Position numbers and translations under genes: made by a program. A model generated the notes under the pieces. It had not been told where the DNA came from, did not search any database, and worked only from the letters and a program-made list of their open reading frames with translations. This document shows positions 24,638 to 33,080 of a stretch of DNA of 33,682 nucleotides, in pieces. The DNA is taken from positions 1-33,682 of the forward strand of contig JAIBCA010000142.1 in NCBI GenBank assembly GCA_019694345.1. Direction: 5' to 3'. This DNA is from Pyrinomonadaceae bacterium (lineage in GTDB: Bacteria; Acidobacteriota; Blastocatellia; Pyrinomonadales; Pyrinomonadaceae). The stretch's first letter is position 1, and the number at the start of each line of letters is the position of its first letter.

Positions 24638-24666
24638 TTGCGCGCCCGCCGCTTGAATGTTATAGT
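24638..24666 (+). promoter_or_regulatory. probable promoter of the transpeptidase gene
   Basis: TTGCGC (24638-24643) and TATAGT (24661-24666; 5/6 to TATAAT) are exactly 17 bases apart, placing the transcript start near 24673 and leaving a leader of about 100 bases. A small dyad, ACTAT-CA-ATAGT, lies just upstream at 24624-24635 and could be an operator in this divergent region (24591-24775). Confidence 0.5.
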
Positions 24667-24775
24667 CATCGTTAGTTTGAACGCAAATTCCTGATCGGTC
24701 TAGTTTTGTTCGGCATAAACGGTCAGGTTCCCCCAATATCAACTCAACGGCGAAATTTAAGATCTGAGGTAAGGC

Positions 24776-26422
24776 ATGAAGTCAATGTTCCCCTATAAAC
24801 TCCGCATCGCTGCGGTACTTACACTTCTGGCCGTCTTCGTTTTTGCGAACGGAACGGTCAACGCTCAAAAAAAGGCTGCACAGTCCAAGAAAGCCGCTCC
24901 GGCAAAGGCCGCTGACAAAAAGTCGGCCGCTAAGAAGGCGACAGTTGCTAAGAAGGCCGACAAGAAAGCAAAGGATGCATCCAAAACGAGCAAGAAGGAT
25001 AAGAATGACAAGAAAAAGGGGAAAGAAACGGTTGCCGACACTAAATCAAAAAAGGGCTCTAAGAAAGCCATAGAATCGAAGAAGGAGATCGCCGAACGCC
25101 GCCGTCGCGAAGAGGAGCGCCGTCAGGCCGCGATCGCCGAACAGCGACGCCGAGAACAGGCGGCGCGTGAGGCTCGCGAACGCAGACTAGCATTTGAGCG
25201 TGGCCTGCGCACCGAGACGATAGCCAACATTTCAAATGACAAGACCGAGGGCGAAGACCTCAACATTCGCCGCGCCGCTATAGACGCTCTTGGCGGGCGT
25301 GCCGGATCGGTCGTCGTCATGGAGGCCCAAACGGGCAAGGTACTTACGATCGTAAATCAAAATTGGGCGGTCCGCTCTACGATACGGCCATGTTCGACCA
25401 TCAAACTCGTTACCGGTGTGGCGGCGCTGAACGAGAACGTTATTGACAAGCAGGACGGCTCGGTCCGTAACGCTTCGACCCGCCGTAAGCTCGATGACGC
25501 GATCGCGTTTTCCGACAATCCGTATTTTCAGCGTGCGGGCGTCCAGATGGGCAACCAGAAAGTGATCGAGTACGCAAAGCGCCTCGGACTGGGTGAACCG
25601 ACTGGAGTCAATCTGGAGGGTGAGGCTCCCGGCCGATTGCCATACAGTAATAACAATGCACGCATCTATTCGCACGGAGACGATTTTGAGGTTTCGACCA
25701 TACAACTGGCGGTGATGGCCTCGGCCATCACGAACGGCGGCCACCGAGTTCTGCCGCGGATCCCGCGAAACGAGGTCGAACAGGCTAGATTCCAGACGTT
25801 TTTCAAGGGCAATGTCGATCTGCCGCAGCAGAACGTTCGCCGCGTTATTCCAGGTATGATGGGAGCCGCTGAGTACGGAACGGCCCATCGCGGCGTCGAT
25901 GCCGGACTTGGCGTGGCCGGCAAAACCGGATCCTGCATCGACAAGGGATCGTGGGTCGGGCTGTTTGCTTCGGTAGCGCCGATCGAGGCGCCGAAATACG
26001 CTGTTGCGGTCATCACCCGCGGCCCGGGCGAACGCGGTAAATATGCTGCTGCGGTTGCGGGCAAGGTCTATCAGGCGTTGAGCCGGAACATTGTCCGCAC
26101 CGATCGAAATCTTGCTCAGACGGAGTTTAAGATCGCTCCTCGGGTGCCCGCAAATAATGCGACCGCCCGGGTCGACGACGGTGATGATGATGACGACGAT
26201 GATGACACTGCTGCCGGAACGCCCGAGATGGAAACGACCAATATGAATGGCCGCGACATCATTCTCGTCCCGAGCGCTCCTCGCCAAACGAACGTGCCTG
26301 TGCAGAAGGGCCGCGTGCAGAAGATCGTCGATTCGCGGCCGATATTTCCGCCGGTCGTGATCACGCCGGAGACCGATCCGACCAAAAAGAAACGCGAGCG
26401 GATCGTTCAGATCCCGCAATAG
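24776..26422 (+). CDS. penicillin-binding transpeptidase with Lys-rich N-terminus
   Basis: The protein (548 residues) has a signal peptide (hydrophobic IAAVLTLLAVFVFANGTVNA, to about residue 30), an extremely Lys/Ala-rich segment (31-103), an Arg/Glu-rich probable coiled coil (104-145), and a penicillin-binding transpeptidase domain (about 165-440). Active-site motifs are S207-T-I-K210 in PCSTIK, S246-D-N248, and K383-T-G-S386 in AGKTGS. A run of acidic residues follows (467-477, mostly Asp) with a Pro-rich tail. It should crosslink or edit peptidoglycan in the periplasm, or be a beta-lactam-interacting relative; there is no transglycosylase domain. GAGGTAAGG precedes ATG 24776. No division genes lie nearby. 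Confidence 0.88.
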   Translation: MKSMFPYKLRIAAVLTLLAVFVFANGTVNAQKKAAQSKKAAPAKAADKKSAAKKATVAKKADKKAKDASKTSKKDKNDKKKGKETVADTKSKKGSKKAIESKKEIAERRRREEERRQAAIAEQRRREQAAREARERRLAFERGLRTETIANISNDKTEGEDLNIRRAAIDALGGRAGSVVVMEAQTGKVLTIVNQNWAVRSTIRPCSTIKLVTGVAALNENVIDKQDGSVRNASTRRKLDDAIAFSDNPYFQRAGVQMGNQKVIEYAKRLGLGEPTGVNLEGEAPGRLPYSNNNARIYSHGDDFEVSTIQLAVMASAITNGGHRVLPRIPRNEVEQARFQTFFKGNVDLPQQNVRRVIPGMMGAAEYGTAHRGVDAGLGVAGKTGSCIDKGSWVGLFASVAPIEAPKYAVAVITRGPGERGKYAAAVAGKVYQALSRNIVRTDRNLAQTEFKIAPRVPANNATARVDDGDDDDDDDDTAAGTPEMETTNMNGRDIILVPSAPRQTNVPVQKGRVQKIVDSRPIFPPVVITPETDPTKKKRERIVQIPQ

Positions 26423-26463
26423 TCGTGAATTATCGAGGAAACATTATCCTCAACTTACGCATT

Positions 26464-26501
26464 CGCCGTCTTGACGATTTTTGTCGGCGGCGTTTGCTTT
26501 T
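26464..26501 (+). terminator. intrinsic terminator of the transpeptidase gene
   Basis: CGCCGTC (26464-26470) pairs with GGCGGCG (26486-26492), including one G-T wobble, and is followed by TTTGCTTTT (26493-26501). It starts 42 bases beyond the stop. Confidence 0.6.
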
Positions 26502-26504
26502 GGC

Positions 26505-26534
26505 TTGACACAAACGCGGCGCGTAAAGGATTAT
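26505..26534 (+). promoter_or_regulatory. possible promoter of the secreted repeat protein
   Basis: A perfect TTGACA (26505-26510) is followed after 18 bases by GATTAT (26529-26534; 4/6 to TATAAT). A start near 26541 would give a leader of about 180 bases. Confidence 0.45.
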
Positions 26535-26722
26535 TTAGTTTTTCTATTCCACACAGATCAGAGCGGTAAAGACCGGCGTTACGGAAATTTTATTGCGAAA
26601 ATTTAGCAACTAATTTTTCGGACGTAACATCTGATTTCACGCCAAACCGAAGGCGATAATTCGGCAGCGGCAGATCGAATTTGAGAGCATCCGGAGCGAT
26701 ATCCGGCGGAGGAAGTACCTAG

Positions 26723-28000
26723 ATGAAAACGATTATCAGATCAACAAATGTGGCATTGCTTTTGGCGGCCATTATCGCACTTGGAGCTGTGTCAGGCTTG
26801 GCGCAGGATCCGTGCGGAGACGCCGACGGCCAGACAAAACTCGGCGATATCTTTCGCGAGCTTTATCCGAAAAAGGATATTCAGGGCCGCAAGGACGCCA
26901 TTTCGGCCGGAAAGCAGTTTCTTGAAAAGTACGGAGCCTGCGACTCGGCCAAGGAACTTTCTGAGTATCTCAAGACCACGCTGCCCAAGATGGAAACCAA
27001 CTTGGCCAAAGCCGAAAAGGCCGCCCGTGAGAATGAGATCGCCAATCGTTTCAACGCCGCTCTCAAGGCCAGCAACTGGGACGAGGTTTACAAAAGCGGA
27101 AAAGAGCTTCTTGCCGAAGATGCCGATAAGTACCGCCCGGTAGTACTGGTTCTCGGATCGATCGGCTACGACGAGACCGCAAAGGCGACGCCGGTGACCA
27201 AATGGAACGACGAGACGATCCGGTTTGCCAAAATGGCGATCGCTGATATCGAGTCGGGCAAAACATTCAGCTCATTTGGCGTCGTTCCTTTTGACTACGC
27301 CAACAAAGACAACGCCGTTGCGTGGATGAACCTTTCGATCGGTTACATCCTTACCTTCGACAAGAAGAACAAGAAGGAAGCTGCACCGTATCTCTACAAG
27401 GCGTCACAGGCCGCATCGGACACCAAGACCAATGCGAACACCTACGATGCGATGGGTTCGTATTACTTCGACGAGGCCGCTAAGCTTGAGTCCGAGATCA
27501 AGACGATGCGTGCCGACATCAAGGAATCGGACGCACCGGAAGTTATCAAGTCAAAGGTCGATGCGATGAACAACAAGATCGGCTTGCTCAACGGCACCCT
27601 TGAGCGTGCAATGGACGCCTATGCTCGGGCGTGGAACACGGCCCCGAACACACCTGCGGCCAAGGCTTATAAGGATACCAAGATGAAGACCATCGAGGCC
27701 CTGTACGAAGCCCGCTTTGACAAAAAGGACGGCGTGAAGGCATGGGTTGACGCGGCGATCGCCAAGCCGACGCCCAACCCGTCGATCGCGGTGACCCCGA
27801 TCATCGATCCTGAGCCGACCCCGACGTCGACAACGTCGACGACCGCACCGTCGACCAAGCCTGAAACCAAACCGGCAGCTCCGGCGACCAAGCCGGCCGT
27901 TCCCGGCAAGCCCAGCGTTGCCGCTGCGGAAACCGCTGTCAAGGCACCTGCTTCGGTTTCGGCCGTTAAGCCTGCTGCAAGGAAAAAAGGCACCCGGTAA
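26723..28000 (+). CDS. secreted helical-repeat protein with Pro/Thr-rich tail
   Basis: I do not recognise a named family. The 425-residue protein has a signal peptide (hydrophobic VALLLAAIIALGAVSGLAQ, cleavage near residue 27), then about 310 residues of amphipathic helices with a TPR-like look (ISAGKQFLEKYGACDSAKEL; AALKASNWDEVYKSGKELLA; AAPYLYKASQAASDTK; AMDAYARAWNTAPNTPAAKA). Two N-terminal cysteines (about 31 and 73) may pair. The last 75 residues are Pro/Thr/Ala/Lys-rich and end in a basic RKKGTR, likely a disordered cell-wall or surface tether. It is transcribed alone, between the promoter upstream and the terminator at 28026. Confidence 0.8.
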   Translation: MKTIIRSTNVALLLAAIIALGAVSGLAQDPCGDADGQTKLGDIFRELYPKKDIQGRKDAISAGKQFLEKYGACDSAKELSEYLKTTLPKMETNLAKAEKAARENEIANRFNAALKASNWDEVYKSGKELLAEDADKYRPVVLVLGSIGYDETAKATPVTKWNDETIRFAKMAIADIESGKTFSSFGVVPFDYANKDNAVAWMNLSIGYILTFDKKNKKEAAPYLYKASQAASDTKTNANTYDAMGSYYFDEAAKLESEIKTMRADIKESDAPEVIKSKVDAMNNKIGLLNGTLERAMDAYARAWNTAPNTPAAKAYKDTKMKTIEALYEARFDKKDGVKAWVDAAIAKPTPNPSIAVTPIIDPEPTPTSTTSTTAPSTKPETKPAAPATKPAVPGKPSVAAAETAVKAPASVSAVKPAARKKGTR

Positions 28001-28025
28001 AGCGTCGGTTGATCTAAATAATCGT

Positions 28026-28062
28026 GTCGGGCATCTGTAAAACGGTGCCCGACTTTCTTTTT
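28026..28062 (+). terminator. intrinsic terminator before rnc
   Basis: GTCGGGCA (28026-28033) pairs perfectly with TGCCCGAC (28046-28053) around a 12-base loop and is followed by TTTCTTTTT (28054-28062). It lies 25 bases past the stop of the secreted repeat protein. Confidence 0.85.
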
Positions 28063-28090
28063 CCCTTCAATATTCCTAAAATTAGGCTCA

Positions 28091-28807
28091 ATGTCTGCAA
28101 GCGTTGCGAAACTTGAAAACCTGATCGGCCACAAGTTTCAGAACCTGAAACTACTTGAACGCGCCGTGACGCATCGATCGTGGGCATTTGAAAATCTGCC
28201 GAATCAGGATGAGTCGACGGTTCGCGAGAGCGTTAACGAGTCGCTTGAGTTCGTTGGCGATTCCGTTCTCGGGCTCGTTGTCGCCGAAGAGCTGTTTCTC
28301 AGCCATCCGACACTGAGTGAGGGCGATCTGACATTGATGAAGCATCGTCTGGTCAGTACCGCCACGCTGGCATCGATCGCCGAAGGCTTGAATCTTGGCG
28401 ATTATGTACGGTTTGGCCGCGGCGAGGAAAAGACCGGCGGCCGAAAAAAGGCGGCACTGCTCGCCAATACGCTCGAGGCGGTGATCGGAGCCGTCTTTTT
28501 TGACAGCGGCTATGCTGCCGCTCGGTTTTTCATCAAGCGTGTTTTTGATGAGCAGTTCAGGTCGGCGACGCCAAAAAGCTCATTGGATTTCAAGTCGACG
28601 CTCCAGGAAACACTGCAGGCGAGACGGCTGCAGGCGCCGCAATACTCGCTGATCAAGGCCGAAGGCCCGCCGCACGACCGCAAGTTTTTTGTCGAGGCAA
28701 CCTGGAAAGGGGGGCGCGCGCAAGGCGAGGGGATCTCGATAAAGGCCGCTGAGATGATGGCTGCCGAGGCGGCACTTGCTATACTAAACGGCAAAGACCT
28801 CAATTGA
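28091..28807 (+). CDS. rnc: ribonuclease III
   Basis: RNase III cuts double-stranded RNA in rRNA processing and mRNA control. The 238-residue protein has the catalytic domain with NESLEFVGDSVLG (49-61; E50 and D57 as metal ligands) and a C-terminal double-stranded RNA-binding domain (about 160-235, STLQETLQARRLQAPQYSL to AAEMMAAEAALAIL). The second active-site segment reads ANTLEAVIGAVFFDSG: E129 matches E. coli E117, but the residue equivalent to D114 is Asn126. That position is less critical than D45 and E117 in E. coli, so activity is expected. It heads a probable rnc-lepB-psuG run, with lepB starting 28 bases later. Confidence 0.96.
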   Translation: MSASVAKLENLIGHKFQNLKLLERAVTHRSWAFENLPNQDESTVRESVNESLEFVGDSVLGLVVAEELFLSHPTLSEGDLTLMKHRLVSTATLASIAEGLNLGDYVRFGRGEEKTGGRKKAALLANTLEAVIGAVFFDSGYAAARFFIKRVFDEQFRSATPKSSLDFKSTLQETLQARRLQAPQYSLIKAEGPPHDRKFFVEATWKGGRAQGEGISIKAAEMMAAEAALAILNGKDLN

Positions 28808-28835
28808 TCGGCCTTGACGCCCATTTGATACGTTT

Positions 28836-29672
28836 ATGAGTACTGAAGAAACTGAGATCGAGTCGCCGGCAGTTAAGCCGGCCGGCCCGCCAAAATCGAC
28901 CGCCCGCGAGTATTTCGAGTCTTTTGTCGTAACACTCGTTATGGCGCTTTTCGGGATGACGTTCATCCTGCAGGCCGTGACCGTGCCGACCGGCTCGATG
29001 CAAAATACTATCCTCATCGGCGATTACCTGTTGGTGAATAAATTTATCTTTACGCCGGGCGGGAAGTCACTGCCGTTCCTACCGCAACGCGAGATCGAGC
29101 GCGGCGATATTATCGTTTTCAAATATCCCGGTAATAAGGTCAAACCGCAGAATGACAAGTCCCGCGGTATCATCCCGTATCAGATCAACTATGTGAAACG
29201 GGTGATCGGACTGCCGGGTGAAACGGTCGAATTCAAAGATAATCAGGTATATATCAACGGCGAGCCGCTGCCGGAACGCCGGGTAATAGGCGATCCGCCG
29301 ACACCCCTCGATAACCAGTCGGCCTTGGTCACAAAGGAGTTTGAGGACGCGCCGCCGAACGCGAAATACAGCGTTTATTATTCGGAAGAGGAAATGCTCG
29401 AGGTCAAATCCGGGGCACACCTGCCGATCCGGCAATATGAATTCGGCGTCGCGGGCAAGCCGATGCAGGTGCCGGAGAACAGCTTCTTTGTTATGGGAGA
29501 TAGCCGCGACAACAGCGAAGATAGCCGCTTTTGGGGATTTGTGCCGCGGGGCCTGATCGTCGGTCGAGCAATGTTCGTTTACTGGTCGTGCGACCGCGGT
29601 GCGTCAAACGGCGACATGCTCGGCTGTATCACGCATCCGCGTCTCAACCGGATCGGAAAGCTCGTTAAATGA
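28836..29672 (+). CDS. lepB: signal peptidase I
   Basis: LepB removes signal peptides at the outer face of the inner membrane. The protein (278 residues) has one N-terminal membrane helix (about 30-50), the catalytic serine S54 in PTGSMQNTILIGD, the general-base lysine K121 in YVKRVIGLPGE, and box E GDSRDNSEDSRFWG (221-234). A roughly 50-residue insert lies between boxes D and E (about 155-205), and two cysteines occur near the C-terminus. The start at ATG 28836 gives the usual short cytosolic N-terminus. Many exported proteins in this window are candidate substrates. Downstream psuG follows after 51 bases. Confidence 0.96.
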   Translation: MSTEETEIESPAVKPAGPPKSTAREYFESFVVTLVMALFGMTFILQAVTVPTGSMQNTILIGDYLLVNKFIFTPGGKSLPFLPQREIERGDIIVFKYPGNKVKPQNDKSRGIIPYQINYVKRVIGLPGETVEFKDNQVYINGEPLPERRVIGDPPTPLDNQSALVTKEFEDAPPNAKYSVYYSEEEMLEVKSGAHLPIRQYEFGVAGKPMQVPENSFFVMGDSRDNSEDSRFWGFVPRGLIVGRAMFVYWSCDRGASNGDMLGCITHPRLNRIGKLVK

Positions 29673-29723
29673 CCAGGCTTCAGGTCTGACGCAGCGGCGG
29701 TCTCCGGGCCGCCACTTTTATCT

Positions 29724-30614
29724 ATGAAGATCAACTACGATCCGGAAGTTGAACAGGCGTTGGCCGACGGAAAGCCCGTCGTCGCGCTCGAATCGACGGT
29801 GATCGCTCACGGCCTGCCGTATCCGCAAAATATCGAAACGGCCAAAGCGCTTGAGTCTGCGGTTCGCGAGGGCGGAGCCGTTCCGGCGACTATCGCGGTA
29901 TTCGACGGCGAGTTTTGCGTCGGGATCGATACAGCACGGATCGAACAACTTGCCACCCGACAGGATATCCGCAAAATTTCGACGCGCGACCTTCCGATCG
30001 CGGTTGCAGGCCGGCTTGATTGTGCGACGACGGTCGCAACCACGTCGTATATTGCGCATCGTGCCGGAATTAAGGTCTTTGCCACCGGTGGGATCGGCGG
30101 CGTTCATCGCGGATTTGATGCCGATGTCTCAGCGGACCTGCCGGAACTGGCCAAAACGCCCATCACCGTCGTTTGCTCGGGGGCCAAGATCGTACTCGAC
30201 CTGCCGCGAACACGCGAATGGCTGGAGACGCACGGGGTCACGGTTCTTGGCTGGCAATGTGACGAGCTGCCGGCGTTCTATTCGCGTTCGAGCGGGTTGA
30301 GCGTCGACCATCGCGTCGAGAATGGTTCGGAGGCGGCAGCGATCGCCAGGGCGAGGGATGAACTTGGTTTGCAGAACGCCGTGATGGTCACCGTTCCGAT
30401 CCCGGCGGAGTTTGAGATCGGGCGTGAGGAACTAGAGCCGGTGCTTGCCGATCTTTTAAAACTGGCTGAACAACGCGGTGTCGTCGGCAAGGAGATCACT
30501 CCGTTCCTATTGGCGCAGATGTCCGAGCGGACTGGCGGCCGCACGCTGGCCGCAAATATTGCCCTGCTCGAAAACAACGCACGCGTCGCGGCAGATGTCG
30601 CATGTCGGATGTAA
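29724..30614 (+). CDS. psuG: pseudouridine-5'-phosphate glycosidase
   Basis: PsuG splits pseudouridine 5'-phosphate into uracil and ribose 5-phosphate (reversibly) during pseudouridine breakdown. The protein (296 residues) is full length and shows the family's ALESTVIAHGLPYPQN opening with the catalytic Glu, the GGIGGVHRGFDADVSADL metal/phosphate-binding segment, the lysine that forms the ring-opened ribose adduct in CSGAKIVLDLPRT, and the late TPFLLAQMSERTGGRTLAAN stretch. No pseudouridine kinase gene (psuK) is adjacent, so the substrate may come from RNA turnover or a kinase encoded elsewhere. It converges with the SH3 protein gene, with only nine bases between stops. Confidence 0.96.
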   Translation: MKINYDPEVEQALADGKPVVALESTVIAHGLPYPQNIETAKALESAVREGGAVPATIAVFDGEFCVGIDTARIEQLATRQDIRKISTRDLPIAVAGRLDCATTVATTSYIAHRAGIKVFATGGIGGVHRGFDADVSADLPELAKTPITVVCSGAKIVLDLPRTREWLETHGVTVLGWQCDELPAFYSRSSGLSVDHRVENGSEAAAIARARDELGLQNAVMVTVPIPAEFEIGREELEPVLADLLKLAEQRGVVGKEITPFLLAQMSERTGGRTLAANIALLENNARVAADVACRM

Positions 30615-30623
30615 CCGCCGCTG

Positions 30624-31391
30624 TTACTTGGCCGGTATTCGCTCCATTTTCTGCTTTAGCGATTCCATCCGCTTTTTTGCCTCGGCGGCCTCGGGGCTGG
30701 CCGGGAATTTACTGATTATCTCGGCCCAACTCGCTCCGTCATAATGATACTGCCTTGTTGCCGAATTGAATACGAACACAATGCCCAGTTTGCGGTAACG
30801 GTCAAGCATATTGAAGTTGAGATAGTAGCTGTGAACCGGTGCGGCCGACGCCGCCATTTCGGGACGCTTAAGCCGGCTTGATGCGTCCTTGGAGAGCTTT
30901 GCGGCGGCGACCTCGATCAGATCGCCATACAGAAGCAGCGTCGAGGATCGAAACTTTGAGTTCGGGTACAGCATGAAGAACTCGACCGCGATCTCTAACT
31001 GATCAAACCCCTCGGCCGCCTGAACCATTCGGGCAAGCCGCTCCTCGTCGCCGGGCCTGAACTTTCCAAAGACCGCGTCGGCCTGGATCCAGCCAAAATT
31101 CGACGGGGCCGCAACCCTGTAAAATTTGACGCCGTCAGCCTCGGCAGAGCCGAGTATCTGCACCTTGCGTCCGCGGCCGACTCGCATAACTGCCTGCGCG
31201 TAAAGGCTCGGACGGTCGCGCAGTACCGACAGTGACTCATCGACCACGACGGCTGTCTGGCCGATCTCGGCCGGTTTGGCCGCGGCCGGACGCTTGACCA
31301 TTGTGGTCGCAGCGGGGCTTCGCTGAGCCTGCATGGAAGCGGCAGAAACGAACAGCAAACCAAACGCAAAAATGACAAATGGGAATTTCAT
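30624..31391 (-). CDS. secreted SH3-domain protein with helical C-terminus
   Basis: The 255-residue protein has a signal peptide (hydrophobic FPFVIFAFGLLFVSAASMQAQ, cleavage near residue 22), an Ala/Pro/Lys linker, a bacterial SH3-like domain (about 46-108: SLSVLRDRPSLYAQAVMRVG, then NFGWIQADAVFG) and a mainly helical remainder (about 112-255) with outer-membrane-lipoprotein-like segments such as QLEIAVEFFMLYPNSKFRSS and AEIISKFPASPEAAEAKKRM, which look TPR-like. SH3b domains usually bind cell wall peptides. It starts 26 bases after the ruvC stop, so the pair may be cotranscribed. The function is not established. Confidence 0.8.
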   Translation of the reverse strand: MKFPFVIFAFGLLFVSAASMQAQRSPAATTMVKRPAAAKPAEIGQTAVVVDESLSVLRDRPSLYAQAVMRVGRGRKVQILGSAEADGVKFYRVAAPSNFGWIQADAVFGKFRPGDEERLARMVQAAEGFDQLEIAVEFFMLYPNSKFRSSTLLLYGDLIEVAAAKLSKDASSRLKRPEMAASAAPVHSYYLNFNMLDRYRKLGIVFVFNSATRQYHYDGASWAEIISKFPASPEAAEAKKRMESLKQKMERIPAK

Positions 31392-31417
31392 CGCGTTGTC
31401 CTAAACCTATCCGGCGG

Positions 31418-31927
31418 TCATTTAGTGCCGGTTTGAGCCCTTCGGATGCGATCTTGCATCCCCGCGTGGTGAAAATGCGTGATCGCAATTGCCAATGCGT
31501 CGGCCGCGTCATGTGGTGTCGGAACACTCTTTAACCTGAGCAGCAGCCTCACCATCTCGCCGACCTGTTGTTTTTCGGCGTTGCCATGACCGACGACCGT
31601 CTGCTTTACAAGCCGTGGTGCGTACTCGGCGATCTCGAGCCCTCGCTGTTCAGCCAGCAGCAGCATTAGGCCGCGAACCTGGCCCAATTTCAATGCAACG
31701 CCGACATTTACGGCGTAAAACGTGTCCTCGACAGACAGCACGTCCGGCGAGTGAAGTGCCATCAGATCAGCGACCGCATCGTAAATATTCAGCAAACGCT
31801 TCGAGAAGGCATGTTTGGTATTAGACCTAACGGTGCCAAAATCGACGAGCGTGTATTTAAGGCCCACGCCTTCGACTACGCCCCAGCCAAGAGTTTCGCT
31901 GCCGGGATCGATTCCTAATACACGCAT
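31418..31927 (-). CDS. ruvC: Holliday junction resolvase RuvC
   Basis: RuvC cuts Holliday junctions symmetrically during recombination and repair, working with RuvAB. The 169-residue protein is normal length. Acidic active-site residues are visible: D7 in MRVLGIDPGSETLGWG, the Glu in VLSVEDTFYAVNV (about residue 67), and the two Asp of PHDAADALAIAITH (about 139 and 142). ATG 31927 gives the standard start. ruvA and ruvB are not adjacent. It is divergent from the unknown-family gene at 32073. Confidence 0.97.
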   Translation of the reverse strand: MRVLGIDPGSETLGWGVVEGVGLKYTLVDFGTVRSNTKHAFSKRLLNIYDAVADLMALHSPDVLSVEDTFYAVNVGVALKLGQVRGLMLLLAEQRGLEIAEYAPRLVKQTVVGHGNAEKQQVGEMVRLLLRLKSVPTPHDAADALAIAITHFHHAGMQDRIRRAQTGTK

Positions 31928-32072
31928 TTATAAAGTACTGGGCCTTGGTTTTAGCAAAGATACTCTAACGCGTCAGGGAAATGCAAGCGATTTAGCCGAC
32001 CGTGCCGGAAGGTTGTAAAATAGGGCCAATATCCTTATCATCAGAAGTTGCCAACACAAGCCGAACTTGCCA
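31928..32072. other. divergent intergenic region, ruvC / unknown-family gene
   Basis: 145 bases must hold promoters for both directions. TAAAAT near 32016-32021 is a possible plus-strand -10 element, but no convincing -35 is paired with it. No RNA gene is seen. Confidence 0.3.
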
Positions 32073-32990
32073 ATGGATAATAATGTGCCGAACCAGCCAG
32101 TAATGGAGTCCGTGCGAACGCTGCTCGCTGGTGCGATCGACTATGCCGGCCTTTTTCCGCCGTCGCAGTTGTCGATGCCCGAGGCCGTAATTAACTATGC
32201 GACGTACCGAAACAGCAATTATAAATGGATGCTGGGCCGATTTGTCGTTGGCATCGGCCGCCTCGGTGAGTTTTACGAATGTGCGCGCGACTTTATCTCG
32301 CGAGATGCGGCGACCGCGTGGCGGGTAAGCGTCGTCACCGCCGATAATCCTTTCGAGGCGATAAGGCAGGTCGAGGATTTTAACGCCGCCAACGGCCCCG
32401 GGATCGTATGCGATACGCTTGAGATCAAGGCGATGACCGCCTACGAGATCGAAAGCGTTTCGACCACATTGCCATTTGGGGTTCAGGCGTTTTTCGAGAT
32501 CGCTCCGGTCGAGGGCTATACCGACCTGATCGCCGCAACCGCCGCGGCCGGCCAATGCGCCAAGATACGCACCGGCGGCGTCACGGCCGACGCTTTTCCG
32601 CGATCTGAGACGATCGTCAGATTTGTCGAGTCGTGTGTAGCAGCCGGAGTTCCGTTCAAAGCGACCGCCGGGCTACACCACCCGATCCGATGCTTTCGCC
32701 CGCTAACTTACGAGGCGAACTCCGCGAAAGGCACGATGCACGGGTTTCTCAATCTGTTTTTGATGACGGGCTTTGCGATCGAATCGTACCGCCGCAGTTT
32801 CCTTGAATCGGTGATGGAGGAGGAGTTCGAAGAGGTGTTCGAGTTTGAGCCCACAGACGTTAAATGGCGAAACGAATTTGCGCTGAGCCTTCATCAGATC
32901 GAACGCCTGCGCAGAGACGGAATTCGATCATTCGGCTCGTGCTCCTTCGACGAACCGATCGCGGATCTGCAGGCTTTGGGAATGCTCTAG
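32073..32990 (+). CDS. conserved DYAGLFPP-family protein, unknown function
   Basis: The protein (305 residues) carries the striking early motif AIDYAGLFPPSQL (about residues 20-32), a middle segment that looks like TIM-barrel strands (FGVQAFFEI; CAKIRTGGVTADAFP; GVPFKATAGLHHPIR), and a late Glu-rich stretch (VMEEEFEEVFEFEP). Conserved KxRTGG and KATAGLHHP patches look like an active or phosphate-binding site in a barrel, but I know of no assigned reaction. I recall similar hypothetical proteins beside fumarylacetoacetase genes, and one follows here 90 bases downstream, suggesting a link to aromatic amino acid breakdown. ATG 32073 is preferred over the TTG six bases earlier. Confidence 0.7.
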   Translation: MDNNVPNQPVMESVRTLLAGAIDYAGLFPPSQLSMPEAVINYATYRNSNYKWMLGRFVVGIGRLGEFYECARDFISRDAATAWRVSVVTADNPFEAIRQVEDFNAANGPGIVCDTLEIKAMTAYEIESVSTTLPFGVQAFFEIAPVEGYTDLIAATAAAGQCAKIRTGGVTADAFPRSETIVRFVESCVAAGVPFKATAGLHHPIRCFRPLTYEANSAKGTMHGFLNLFLMTGFAIESYRRSFLESVMEEEFEEVFEFEPTDVKWRNEFALSLHQIERLRRDGIRSFGSCSFDEPIADLQALGML

Positions 32991-32997
32991 GAATTCG

Positions 32998-33070
32998 TCC
33001 ACAGATCGACACAGATAGACACTGATCTTATTGCATCTCTTATCTGTGCTTATCTGTGTTTATCTGTGGA
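32998..33070. repeat. ACACAGAT-type inverted and tandem repeat
   Basis: Arms at 32998-33017 and 33051-33070 match as inverted repeats at 18 of 20 positions; each is built of roughly 10-base units (CACAGAT on one side, ATCTGTG on the other), with a third, poorer unit on each side toward the centre. The element fills most of the gap between two genes and could fold into a long stem. It looks like a dispersed intergenic palindrome rather than a simple terminator. Confidence 0.75.
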
Positions 33071-33080
33071 TAATACTCTT

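Larger units (their letters stand above)
26423..26722 (+). other. 300-base intergenic region with terminator and promoter
   Basis: No gene is visible on either strand. It holds, in order, a GAGGA/TCCTC stem at 26435-26451, the terminator of the transpeptidase gene, a promoter candidate at 26505, and about 190 bases of leader before the next gene. The leader is AT-rich in its first half and ends with a good Shine-Dalgarno (CGGAGGAAG). Confidence 0.5.

Noticed and set aside
26160..26215. GATGATGATGAC tract as a microsatellite repeat
   Set aside because: It encodes the acidic Asp-rich run of the transpeptidase tail in frame; codon bias explains the repetition.
25232..26419. Long minus-strand frame across the transpeptidase gene
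   Set aside because: A shadow frame with scattered Arg/His/Asp composition; the sense strand carries the SxxK, SxN and KTG motifs.
29696..29713. GGCGG/CCGCC stem between lepB and psuG as a terminator
   Set aside because: The stem is only five base pairs and the T-run is short; it also crowds the psuG ribosome binding region.
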